Below are positions 1 to 6,637 of a stretch of 15,211 nt of DNA, piece by piece. This DNA is from Oscillospiraceae bacterium. Its GTDB lineage: Bacteria > Bacillota > Clostridia > Oscillospirales > Ruminococcaceae. Where the stretch lies: contig JAFSHJ010000222.1 in the NCBI GenBank assembly GCA_017440425.1, positions 1 to 15,211 on the forward strand. The letters run 5' to 3'. Made by a program: the position numbers and the translations under genes. The notes below the pieces were generated by a model. The model did not search any database and had not been told where the DNA came from. It saw only the letters and a list, made by a program, of their open reading frames with translations. The first letter of the stretch is position 1, and the number at the start of each line of letters is the position of its first letter.

Positions 1-567
1 CCTCGCTATAGCGGAGAAGGTAGGGGTGCTCATATAAACCCTGCGGAAGTAGTCGTTTCTGAACCACACACCGTTCCACGCGGCAATGCCGCCCGATGAA
101 CCGCCGCTGATCATATGCATATCGGGGTTGTCGGATATGTTGAGGGAGAATTTCTCGGTGGCGTAGGGGATGAACTCGTCGATGATGAAATTCACAAAAT
201 CGGGAGAGTAGAAATCGTAGTTATTGAGGCGCATTCTGACGAAATCGTCGGTCTTTTGCTTCAATGCGTCCTCGGAGATAAGTCCCTGACCGAATAGCTG
301 GTCAACGTCCTTGGGCATCTCAACCGAATAGGCGGGAGTGATAAGTCCGCAGCCCATTCCAATCACAATGCAGTAGGGCGCCTCGCCGCTCTCCGCAAGC
401 TTGAGCATAACGTCAGCCTCCGCTGTGTTCAAACCGTCGTGGGTCACCAGCAGGGCAAATGGTCTGTCCCACACAACGTCTGGCACCCAAATGTCATAAG
501 ATATCTTTATTCCTTGGCGGAACGCCTCTTTACAGATGTAGTTTCCGGAATGCTTAATATAACTCAT
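1..567 (-). CDS. Esterase D/Fes-like alpha/beta hydrolase, C-terminus beyond the window
   Basis: The reading frame is open from an ATG at 567 to the window edge (189 residues), so the C-terminus is missing because of the window and not because of a mutation. A clear ribosome binding site (GGAGG) lies just upstream. The nucleophile elbow reads ISGGSSGG at residues 153-160, with Ser157 the likely nucleophile by comparison with the SGxSxGG motif of enterochelin-esterase/Esterase-D-type hydrolases. No signal peptide is visible, so a cytoplasmic enzyme is likely. It is a clear paralogue of the next gene: residues 140-189 are nearly identical to residues 115-164 there. It has about 25 extra residues (within 71-110) before the shared VNFII segment. 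It probably shares a transcript with that gene, 59 bases upstream. The substrate is unknown; carbohydrate or siderophore esters are family-level guesses. Whether it also has the propeller region of its paralogue cannot be seen. Confidence 0.8.
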   Translation of the reverse strand, partial: MSYIKHSGNYICKEAFRQGIKISYDIWVPDVVWDRPFALLVTHDGLNTAEADVMLKLAESGEAPYCIVIGMGCGLITPAYSVEMPKDVDQLFGQGLISEDALKQKTDDFVRMRLNNYDFYSPDFVNFIIDEFIPYATEKFSLNISDNPDMHMISGGSSGGIAAWNGVWFRNDYFRRVYMSTPTFSAIAR

Positions 568-595
568 AACTGCTTTCCTCCGTTATAAAATGGAA

Positions 596-628
596 CCCTT
601 GCATTGATGTGATGCAGGGGATTTTTTT
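596..628 (+). terminator. Hairpin plus T7 tract between the esterase genes, oriented to the plus strand
   Basis: The arms 596-604 and 612-620 pair over 9 positions with one G-U pair and a 7-base loop. A run of seven T follows at 622-628. This is the form of an intrinsic terminator for plus-strand transcription, although both flanking genes are on the minus strand. Read on the minus strand, the stem has one C-A mismatch and is followed only by a weak, interrupted T stretch. It may limit antisense transcription, act weakly in both directions, or reduce expression of the second esterase. Its function is inferred. Confidence 0.4.
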
Positions 629-1985
629 AATAATATCCGGTGAACTTGGGCTCTTCGAAGACGAAGTGATCGTCTTTTTCGGAGAGCTTTATTTTTCTGC
701 AGAAAATCTTTTCACCGCAGTCTGCATAGAGCACGTCGCCTTTGAGGGCAACACGCAAAGGTACAATGTTTCCGGGCAGCGGCAGAATAAGCTCAACAAG
801 ACCGTAGCTTCTCACGCACTGAATGCCCATTTCGGTTGCGGCATAAACTCTGTCGTAGCGGTCGCCGCACAGGTCGGTTGCACCGGGATAGCGGAAATCG
901 GTGTATGTCTGCAGAGATGCAAGAGTCTTGATATCGGTAACGTCGCCGTTTTCCTGAATGGAGCCAACGTATATCACTCTGCGAAGAGAATCCGCAATAT
1001 AGAGACGCCAAAGGTCGGAGGATACGGAAACAGAGGTGAGAGAGGAGAAGCCGTCTGCAACGATCTTTTCTTTTCCGTCAGCACAGAAAACAACGGCGTT
1101 GTCTTTAATTTTGTATTCACCCTGAGGCACGGTTGCCTTCATTGTGTTGGGAACAAAGCTGTCAGTCTCACCCCAGGGCTCGTCCGCAAAAATGATCTGG
1201 TCAGCTCTCTTGGAGAGACGGAGAACTTTGATGGGCTCGGTCTCCCAATCCTTCCAGATGAAGCGCATTCTCTTTTCTGCAAATTCGGGGTCGGTGGCGC
1301 GGCTGCAATGTCCTTCGCCGGGGTGATATTCCCACTGATAGTCATAGCCCGCAAATTCCAGCGCCATTTTGCCTTCCAGCGCAGCACAGTAGGAGCTGCC
1401 GAAGTAGTCGTCGGGCTCGTTTTCAGACCAATCTATGTAGGCTCTTACAGGTTTTGTCTCAAACAGACGGATCTGTACAGGCAGCATATTTCCTCTTGCC
1501 ATTGCGGAGAAGGTGGGACTGCTCATATAAACTCTGCGGAAATAGTCGTTTCTGAACCAAACGCCGTTCCAGGCGGAGATACCGCCGGAGGAACCACCGC
1601 TTATCATATGCATATCGGGGTTATCGGAGATGTTAAGTCCGTATTTTTCTGTCGCATAGGGAATAAAGTCTTCGATAATAAAGTTTACATATTCGGGGGC
1701 ATAGATATCGTAGTCGTTAAAGCGCATTCCTCTTGCGTAAGCGCCGTCACGGGTCGGTTTCATATATTCACCGCCAAGGCCGATGATAACGCAATAGGGA
1801 GCTTCGCCTGTCTCTGCCAGCTTTGCCATGGCGACAGCTTCGCCTTCGTTAAGTCCGTCGTGGGTGACAAGCAGAGCAAAAGGCTTGTCTGTCTCCACCT
1901 GCGGAACATATATCCTATAAGAATAAATTGTATTCGTGCGGAATTTGGTGCTTGTATATTCGCCTTTATATTCTGTATATGCCAT
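627..1985 (-). CDS. Esterase D/Fes-like hydrolase with C-terminal SMP-30/gluconolactonase-like region
   Basis: This 452-residue protein starts at an ATG at 1985 behind an AGGAGG ribosome binding site. The N-terminal half (about 1-250) is an alpha/beta hydrolase: ISGGSSGG at 128-135 gives Ser132 as likely nucleophile, and EGHCSR at 224-229 gives His226 as likely catalytic histidine. The acidic residue is probably one of the Asp/Glu at 185-193 but I could not fix it. The remainder (about 260-452) looks like part of an SMP-30/gluconolactonase-type beta-propeller, with a GATDLCGDRYDRVYAAT segment (368-384) followed by GIQ and LPLPGN. Fusions of this kind occur in carbohydrate-active enzyme sets. 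There is no signal peptide, so intracellular de-esterification of imported sugars is a reasonable guess but unproven. It is the upstream gene of a two-gene minus-strand unit with its truncated paralogue. Confidence 0.82.
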   Translation of the reverse strand: MAYTEYKGEYTSTKFRTNTIYSYRIYVPQVETDKPFALLVTHDGLNEGEAVAMAKLAETGEAPYCVIIGLGGEYMKPTRDGAYARGMRFNDYDIYAPEYVNFIIEDFIPYATEKYGLNISDNPDMHMISGGSSGGISAWNGVWFRNDYFRRVYMSSPTFSAMARGNMLPVQIRLFETKPVRAYIDWSENEPDDYFGSSYCAALEGKMALEFAGYDYQWEYHPGEGHCSRATDPEFAEKRMRFIWKDWETEPIKVLRLSKRADQIIFADEPWGETDSFVPNTMKATVPQGEYKIKDNAVVFCADGKEKIVADGFSSLTSVSVSSDLWRLYIADSLRRVIYVGSIQENGDVTDIKTLASLQTYTDFRYPGATDLCGDRYDRVYAATEMGIQCVRSYGLVELILPLPGNIVPLRVALKGDVLYADCGEKIFCRKIKLSEKDDHFVFEEPKFTGYY

Positions 1986-2032
1986 TGAAAAACCTCCTTT
2001 GCAGCCAATTTACACAGCTGCTTTTCGGGATA

Positions 2033-2061
2033 ATTATAGCACAGCAGGTTGTTTTTTTCTA
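2033..2061 (-). promoter_or_regulatory. Candidate sigma-A promoter for the esterase genes
   Basis: Read on the minus strand, TATAAT occupies 2038-2033 and is preceded by TGC, giving an extended -10. A weak -35 (TAGAAA, four of six consensus bases) lies at 2061-2056, with a 17-base spacer. The esterase start codon is about 48 bases downstream. The element lies within an 8-bp inverted repeat (arms 2032-2039 and 2059-2066), so one arm covers the -10 and the other covers part of the -35. Confidence 0.5.
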
Positions 2062-2142
2062 TAATTCACCACAAAAAACATTGCTGAAAAGGTTGGAGGG
2101 GAATTGTGCAGAATAATTAAAACTCAGTTTTGCAAACAGAAA

Positions 2143-2172
2143 GGTATAATTCGGGATTCGGAAAAATATAAT
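2143..2172 (+). promoter_or_regulatory. spoIIIAAp: Candidate sigma-E promoter for the spoIIIA operon
   Basis: A GGTATAATT element (2143-2151) and an AATATAAT element (2165-2172) are separated by 13 bases. These resemble the -35 (ATA core) and -10 (CATACAAT-like, 6 of 8 bases) of mother-cell sigma-E promoters. The spoIIIA operon is sigma-E-controlled in Bacillus subtilis, which is why I looked for this pattern. The region is AT-rich with several similar motifs, so the exact element is uncertain. Confidence 0.35.
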
Positions 2173-2213
2173 TGCGGTATAAGAGCAAAAAGGACAGGAT
2201 GTGGTGAGTGAAA

Positions 2214-3203
2214 ATGGCTGCAAAAAGAGTATACAGAAAAGATGAATATTTTGAGCGGGCTGCGGCATCTCTCCCGATGAGATTCAAAGAGGCGCTGATA
2301 AGGATAAATGCATTTTCAGAGACACCGGTCTCGGAGATACGCTTGAGAGTAGGACGTCCCATGCAGCTGAAAAGCATAGCCGGAAGCGTTTTCTGCGATG
2401 TCACGGGAGCTGTTTCTGCCGGTACAGAGGGACTTTTAAAGCTGAGCCGGGAAGAGATGGAGGAGTGCTTCAGAACAATGTGCGGATACTCGGTGCACAC
2501 CCACCAAAACGAGATAATAAACGGCTACATAACCCTTAAAGGCGGCAGCAGAGCGGGAATATGCGGCACAGCTGTGTGGAATAAGGGAGAGATATCGGGA
2601 GTAAGAGATATAAGTTCCATAAATTTGAGAATATCACGGGAGGCGGCAGGCTGTGCCGATGAGCTTGCACAGCTTGTTGAAAAAAGCAGCGGAGGAGTGC
2701 TGTTGGGAGGTGCTCCTCACACGGGAAAAACAACGATGATACGGGAGCTTGCCCGCAAACTGTCATCAGCGGAAAATGGAGCGCCCCATACCGTTGCGGT
2801 GATAGATGAGCGGAGCGAGATAGCGGCAATGTATATGGGTTCGGCGCAGAATAACATCGGCATATGCTGCGATGTGCTGGACGGTTATCCCAAAGCCGCA
2901 GGAATGCTTATGGCAATAAGAACACTTTCCCCCGAGATAATAATAGCAGACGAAATAGGGGGAGATGACGAAGCGGATGCGGTGATATCTGCGCTGAACG
3001 CAGGTGTAAAGGTTATAGCAACCGCTCACGCAGGCAATATGGGAGAGCTTCTGGCGAGAAGACAGACGGCAAAACTGATATCTGCGGGAGCATTTGAATA
3101 TGCCGTTGTGCTGGAAAGCGGAAAGCTTGGTCAAATAGCGGAGGTCAGACAGTTGAAAAACGGTAGCTGCAGCCGCGACAGAAGGTGGATAGAAATGCCG
3201 TGA
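2214..3203 (+). CDS. spoIIIAA: Stage III sporulation protein AA, ATPase
   Basis: SpoIIIAA is a secretion-type ATPase related to GspE/VirB11 proteins. It is thought to work at the mother-cell face of the SpoIIIA-SpoIIQ channel that connects mother cell and forespore. With the ATG at 2214 the protein has 329 residues, close to the roughly 307 of Bacillus subtilis. The Walker A motif GGAPHTGKTT is at residues 165-174 and the Walker B stretch IIIADEIGG follows about 75 residues later. An EIRLRVGRP segment near residue 40 is typical of the family. GGTGA at 2203-2207 is a plausible ribosome binding site for ATG 2214. An in-frame GTG at 2208 is an alternative that would add two residues. It is the first gene of the operon and overlaps the start of spoIIIAB. 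No transmembrane segment is seen, as expected for the soluble ATPase. Confidence 0.95.
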   Translation: MAAKRVYRKDEYFERAAASLPMRFKEALIRINAFSETPVSEIRLRVGRPMQLKSIAGSVFCDVTGAVSAGTEGLLKLSREEMEECFRTMCGYSVHTHQNEIINGYITLKGGSRAGICGTAVWNKGEISGVRDISSINLRISREAAGCADELAQLVEKSSGGVLLGGAPHTGKTTMIRELARKLSSAENGAPHTVAVIDERSEIAAMYMGSAQNNIGICCDVLDGYPKAAGMLMAIRTLSPEIIIADEIGGDDEADAVISALNAGVKVIATAHAGNMGELLARRQTAKLISAGAFEYAVVLESGKLGQIAEVRQLKNGSCSRDRRWIEMP

Positions 3204-3706
3204 GATATATAGGAATAGTTTTGATAGCGCTGACGTTTGGCGGAATAGGTGCTGTGGCTGCAGCCCGTGTGGGAAAAAGATGTTCCTCACTCAGCAATAT
3301 ACTCTCTTTTCTCAAAATGTTCAAAGTGGAGCTGCGTTGCTCAATGAGCGAGACGGAGCTGTTGGTGTATTCCGCGGCAGAGACAATGGAGCAACCGCCA
3401 TGCTTTGTTGAGGATTTCCGTTTGTTTGCATCGGAAGGAGAGTCACTTCCAAATGCATGGAGGAGTGCGGTGATGAAACGCCGGCAGGAGCTGTGCCTTA
3501 AAAGAAACGAGATGGATGCGGTTTTGCAGCTGGGAGGTATACTCGGCAGTTACGACGCAGCGGGACAAACTGCCGCCATCGATGCAGCAGAGATACGGCT
3601 GGAGGAGATGTATTCCTCCGCACAAAAGGAGTGCGCACAAAAGGTACGGCTTTACCGCACATTGGGAATGCTGGGCGGTGCGGCTGCTGCAATAATATTG
3701 GTGTGA
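3200..3706 (+). CDS. spoIIIAB: Stage III sporulation protein AB
   Basis: This is a 168-residue membrane protein of the SpoIIIA complex, close to the 171 residues of the Bacillus subtilis protein. It has an N-terminal transmembrane segment (about 2-20), a central helical, charged domain resembling the type II secretion GspF fold, and a C-terminal hydrophobic segment ending at the stop. I chose GTG 3200 because it overlaps the spoIIIAA stop as GTGA and places the hydrophobic segment at the N-terminus as in the homologue. The alternative GTG at 3185 would add five residues. A GAAGGTGGAT Shine-Dalgarno-like stretch at 3181-3190 lies upstream. The overlap suggests translational coupling with the ATPase. 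Confidence 0.9.
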   Translation: MRYIGIVLIALTFGGIGAVAAARVGKRCSSLSNILSFLKMFKVELRCSMSETELLVYSAAETMEQPPCFVEDFRLFASEGESLPNAWRSAVMKRRQELCLKRNEMDAVLQLGGILGSYDAAGQTAAIDAAEIRLEEMYSSAQKECAQKVRLYRTLGMLGGAAAAIILV

Positions 3707-3725
3707 TGTAAAACGGGGGATGGCT

Positions 3726-3920
3726 ATGGATGTTGATATGATATTTAAAATTGCGGCGATAGGCATAATCGTTGCTGTTTTGAATCAGGTTTTGATAAGA
3801 TCGGGAAGAGAAGAGCAGGCAATGATGACAACTCTTGCAGGACTCATCGTAGTTTTGATGATGCTCGTCTATGAGATAAGCAATCTGTTTGAGACAGTTA
3901 AATCCGTGTTTGGTTTGTGA
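3726..3920 (+). CDS. spoIIIAC: Stage III sporulation protein AC
   Basis: This small integral membrane protein has 64 residues, against 68 in Bacillus subtilis. Two hydrophobic helices (about 6-20 and 34-50) are separated by a short charged loop containing RSGREEQ. The opening MDVDMIFKIAAIGI matches the family's MxVDxxxIFxIAGxGI pattern. I prefer ATG 3726 because the GGGGG ribosome binding site is then six bases away. ATG 3720, in frame, would sit directly against that site and add two residues. It lies 19 bases after spoIIIAB and 10 bases before spoIIIAD, and is presumed to form the membrane platform of the channel together with AD and AE. Confidence 0.9.
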   Translation: MDVDMIFKIAAIGIIVAVLNQVLIRSGREEQAMMTTLAGLIVVLMMLVYEISNLFETVKSVFGL

Positions 3921-3930
3921 AGGATGCAAA

Positions 3931-4320
3931 ATGGATATTTATGCGGTTATAGGTCTGGGTGTGATAGGGGCGGTGCTGGCTGTGCTGCTGTCACAGTATC
4001 GGGCGGAATATGCGATACTCATCTCCATTGCGGTGGGAATAGCAATACTGTATTCTGTGTTCAGAAATGCCTGGCAGATAACGAATGAACTGGAAAGCTA
4101 CATAGCACTTGCAGGTATAAACAGAGATTTTATAATAACGCTTTTAAAAAGCCTGGGAATATGTTTTTTGGTGCAGTTTGCGTCGGATATCTGCAAAGAT
4201 ATGGGTCAGACGGCAATTGCGGGAAAGGTTGAACTTGCGGGAAAGATAACGGTTTTGATCTCTGCATTGCCGCTGTTTTCGGAACTCATAGGGCTGGCGC
4301 TGAAGCTGGTCAGCATTTGA
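3931..4320 (+). CDS. spoIIIAD: Stage III sporulation protein AD
   Basis: This 129-residue integral membrane protein (Bacillus subtilis: 133) has an N-terminal helix beginning IYAVIGLGVIGAVLAVLL, a second helix near 28-45 and further hydrophobic segments. It carries the family-typical stretch around residues 75-105 containing GICFLVQFASDICKDMGQ and AIAGKVELAGK. The start at ATG 3931 has an AGGA ribosome binding site at 3921-3924. An upstream in-frame ATG at 3889 lies inside spoIIIAC and would add 14 non-homologous residues. It is part of the SpoIIIA membrane platform. Confidence 0.93.
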   Translation: MDIYAVIGLGVIGAVLAVLLSQYRAEYAILISIAVGIAILYSVFRNAWQITNELESYIALAGINRDFIITLLKSLGICFLVQFASDICKDMGQTAIAGKVELAGKITVLISALPLFSELIGLALKLVSI

Positions 4321-4338
4321 CAGCAAAAGGGACGGAAG

Positions 4339-5487
4339 ATGAAAAGAGCAAAGAAGATAATAATGCTCCTTGCGGCGGCAGCAGTAGCGGTGCTTTTGTT
4401 CAGCTGTGTCGCCGTGGGAGGCACGGAGGATATTTTTAACGAAGCGGAAAAGATCATGGAAGACAGCGGATTGGAATACAGTACGGAGGGGTTATCATCA
4501 GCAACAAAAGAGCTTATGGAAGAACTTGGCATAGCGGATATGTCCGTTAAAAGCCTGATGTCGCTGTCTCCAAAGGCATTTTTGCGGCTGATGCTTAAAC
4601 TTGCGGCAGAACGCATGAAAGATCCGCTGAAAAGCGCAGCTGCCGTTGTGGGAATATCGGTCATCTGCGCAGCGGCGGAAGCCCTCAAGCTGAAAGAGGG
4701 CAATTCCTCGGTGAGCGGTGTAGTTAATGTGGTTGGGGCGCTGTGCTGCAGCGCCGTGATAATATTTCCTGCAATGAGCATAATTGAGCGGGTCTGCGGC
4801 GCGATCAACGAGTGTGCGGATTTTTTGCTAAGTTTTGTGCCGGTCTATGTCAGCGTAATGACGGCAGGAGGTCAGGTAAGCTCTGCGGCGGCATATAACA
4901 CGGCATTGTTTGGTGTGGCGCAGGTTTATTCCAACATTGCAAACGGCATCCTCAAACCGCTGACGGGAATATTTCTTGCATTTTCAACTGTGGGGGCAAT
5001 AGCTCCGGGGCTGGGGCTTTCAAACGTTGCAGGCAGTGTTAAAAAGACCGTGAATTGGATATTGGCGTTTATATCAACGGTTTTTGTTGCTGTTTTGGGA
5101 CTGCAGGCAAGCGTGACGACCGCTGCGGACGGGGTTGCGGCAAAGGCTGTTAAATTTGCTGTCAGCAGCGCAGTGCCGGTCGTTGGCGGCGCTCTGTCGG
5201 AGGCGATGAGCTCTGCTGCAGGCTATATCGGTTTGCTTAAATCCGCTTCAGGCACGTTCGGTATCTTTGTCGGGGCAGCAATATTTTTGCCGCCGCTTGC
5301 GGAGTGTGCACTTTGGAGCATTTCGCTGTCGTTGGCTGCCGCCGTTGTGGGAATGACCGGGGCAGCTGCGGTATCCAACACGGCAAAAGCCGCATCGGAT
5401 GTCTTTGGAATACTGTTTTCACTTACTTTGTGTATGCTCCTGCAGGTGATAGTTGTGATAGGCATAACGCTGGCGGTCAAAGGATAG
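4339..5487 (+). CDS. spoIIIAE: Stage III sporulation protein AE
   Basis: This 382-residue polytopic membrane protein (Bacillus subtilis: about 399) is the largest membrane component of the SpoIIIA complex. A signal-like hydrophobic segment occupies residues 5-22 and is followed by Cys23 (LLFSC, an imperfect lipobox). An extracytoplasmic amphipathic segment (about 28-90) precedes a series of hydrophobic helices from about residue 100 to the C-terminus. Gly, Ala and Ser dominate the helices. The ribosome binding site is a GGGACGGAAG stretch just upstream of ATG 4339. It sits 18 bases after spoIIIAD and one base before spoIIIAF, consistent with operon expression. Confidence 0.93.
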   Translation: MKRAKKIIMLLAAAAVAVLLFSCVAVGGTEDIFNEAEKIMEDSGLEYSTEGLSSATKELMEELGIADMSVKSLMSLSPKAFLRLMLKLAAERMKDPLKSAAAVVGISVICAAAEALKLKEGNSSVSGVVNVVGALCCSAVIIFPAMSIIERVCGAINECADFLLSFVPVYVSVMTAGGQVSSAAAYNTALFGVAQVYSNIANGILKPLTGIFLAFSTVGAIAPGLGLSNVAGSVKKTVNWILAFISTVFVAVLGLQASVTTAADGVAAKAVKFAVSSAVPVVGGALSEAMSSAAGYIGLLKSASGTFGIFVGAAIFLPPLAECALWSISLSLAAAVVGMTGAAAVSNTAKAASDVFGILFSLTLCMLLQVIVVIGITLAVKG

Positions 5488-5488
5488 G

Positions 5489-6001
5489 ATGGGGGCGGAA
5501 AGAGTGGCAGTAATGACAGAGTGGGCATTTTCGGTGTGTGTGGCTGCGGTGGTCGGTGCGGCAGCGGAGATGTTCAGCCCGGAGGGAAGCACGAAGCGCA
5601 TATTCAAACTGTGCGTAACCGTGTTTTTTATCTGTTGTCTTTTTTCACCTCTGCTGGGAATTGCCGCAGATATCATTCAAAACGAAGACTTTGCGGATGA
5701 ATTTATAAACGGGCAGGCAGATGAGTGGCTGTCCGAAGAAAACAGTCTTGATAAAGAATACGGGCAGTATGTGGTGGATGAATTTAAGAGAAACATAGAA
5801 GATATCGTCAGAGATGCGCTGAAAGAAATAAAAATAAATAATGCGGAAGTTGAGGTCAGCGTTAATATTGATGCGGACAACTGCATATCTATTACTGAAG
5901 TTGAGGTGATACTCAGCGAGGATGTGCGGGAGTTGGGTGCTGATGTAGCTTTTGCAATAAAGAAAAGGATAGGGACAACACCGAATATATATTTTAAATA
6001 A
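5489..6001 (+). CDS. spoIIIAF: Stage III sporulation protein AF
   Basis: This protein has 170 residues with the ATG at 5489. Two N-terminal transmembrane helices (about 12-28 and 38-60) are followed by a soluble acidic domain ending in a beta-rich stretch (VEVSVNIDADN then ISITEVEVIL). This agrees with the ring-building-type fold described for the SpoIIIAF soluble domain. An AGGA sequence lies four bases before ATG 5489. An in-frame ATG at 5513 (MTEWAF) aligns better with the TEW-containing start of the Bacillus protein, so the true start may be 24 bases downstream. It follows spoIIIAE after a single base. Confidence 0.9.
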   Translation: MGAERVAVMTEWAFSVCVAAVVGAAAEMFSPEGSTKRIFKLCVTVFFICCLFSPLLGIAADIIQNEDFADEFINGQADEWLSEENSLDKEYGQYVVDEFKRNIEDIVRDALKEIKINNAEVEVSVNIDADNCISITEVEVILSEDVRELGADVAFAIKKRIGTTPNIYFK

Positions 6002-6062
6002 GCGGAAGGAGAAATTTAGTTAAAAATATTTGATCAAGTCAAAGGAAAAGAGGAACTGCAAA

Positions 6063-6623
6063 GTGGATGTAAAGCTCAAACAGTTCGCTGCGTCGCGCAA
6101 AACGGTGAAGCTGGTTTTGGCGGCAGGCATTGTCGGGATAGCGCTTATCCTGCTCTCGGAATTTTTGCCGGAGAGCAGGCAGACTTCCGTGGGCGGAGAG
6201 AGGGTCGCAACAACTTCTGCGGCGGAAAATGAGGCCGAAAGGATCGGAAAACGGCTGGAGGAGGTGATCTCCGCAATAGAGGGAGTGGGAAGTGCCAAGG
6301 TGCTTATCACCCTGGAGAGCGGAAGCACCAACATTTATGCGCAGGAGAAAAAAGCGGTAAGCGATACAGCTGAAAATGTGGGTTCGGGCAGCGAGAAAAA
6401 GCTGGAACAAAAGGAGAGCACAGAGGAAAAATATATCTTTGTGGAGGACGAAAACGGGCGCAGGCAGGCATTGCTTATAACGACCGTTGAGCCTGTTGTG
6501 AAGGGAGTGGTCATAATTTGCGATGGGGCCGAAGACCCGAAAGTGCGGCTTCGCGTGCTTAATGCGGTAACGGTAGCGCTTGAAATATCTTCAGCAAGGG
6601 TAAGCATTGAAAAAATGGCATAA
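6063..6623 (+). CDS. spoIIIAG: Stage III sporulation protein AG
   Basis: SpoIIIAG forms a large ring in the mother-cell/forespore intermembrane space as part of the channel. The protein here has 186 residues from GTG 6063. It has one N-terminal transmembrane helix (about 15-32), a polar linker, and a ring-building domain with a typical KVLITLESG strand near 80 and a long polar insertion before YIFVEDENGR. The C-terminus has GVVIICDGAEDPKVRLRV, a conserved family signature. GTG 6063 is preceded by GAGGA at a spacing of 8. An in-frame TTG at 6030 adds 11 residues but has its nearest strong ribosome binding site (AAGGAG, 6006-6011) 18 bases away. The start is therefore the uncertain part; the identity is firm. 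Confidence 0.92.
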   Translation: MDVKLKQFAASRKTVKLVLAAGIVGIALILLSEFLPESRQTSVGGERVATTSAAENEAERIGKRLEEVISAIEGVGSAKVLITLESGSTNIYAQEKKAVSDTAENVGSGSEKKLEQKESTEEKYIFVEDENGRRQALLITTVEPVVKGVVIICDGAEDPKVRLRVLNAVTVALEISSARVSIEKMA

Positions 6624-6637
6624 CAAGGAGGATAAAT

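Noticed and set aside
115..297. Short plus-strand open frame within the truncated esterase
   Set aside because: It is antisense to a frame with clear esterase motifs and has no independent support.
1..567. Possibility that the first esterase is a pseudogene
   Set aside because: The frame is open without stop or frameshift to the window edge, with intact ribosome binding site and catalytic serine motif; the missing end is due to the window boundary.
609..1988. A 459-residue open frame on the plus strand, antisense to the complete esterase
   Set aside because: It mirrors the esterase gene almost exactly, has no ribosome binding site and no family features. The minus-strand frame has a strong ribosome binding site, catalytic motifs and a paralogue next to it.
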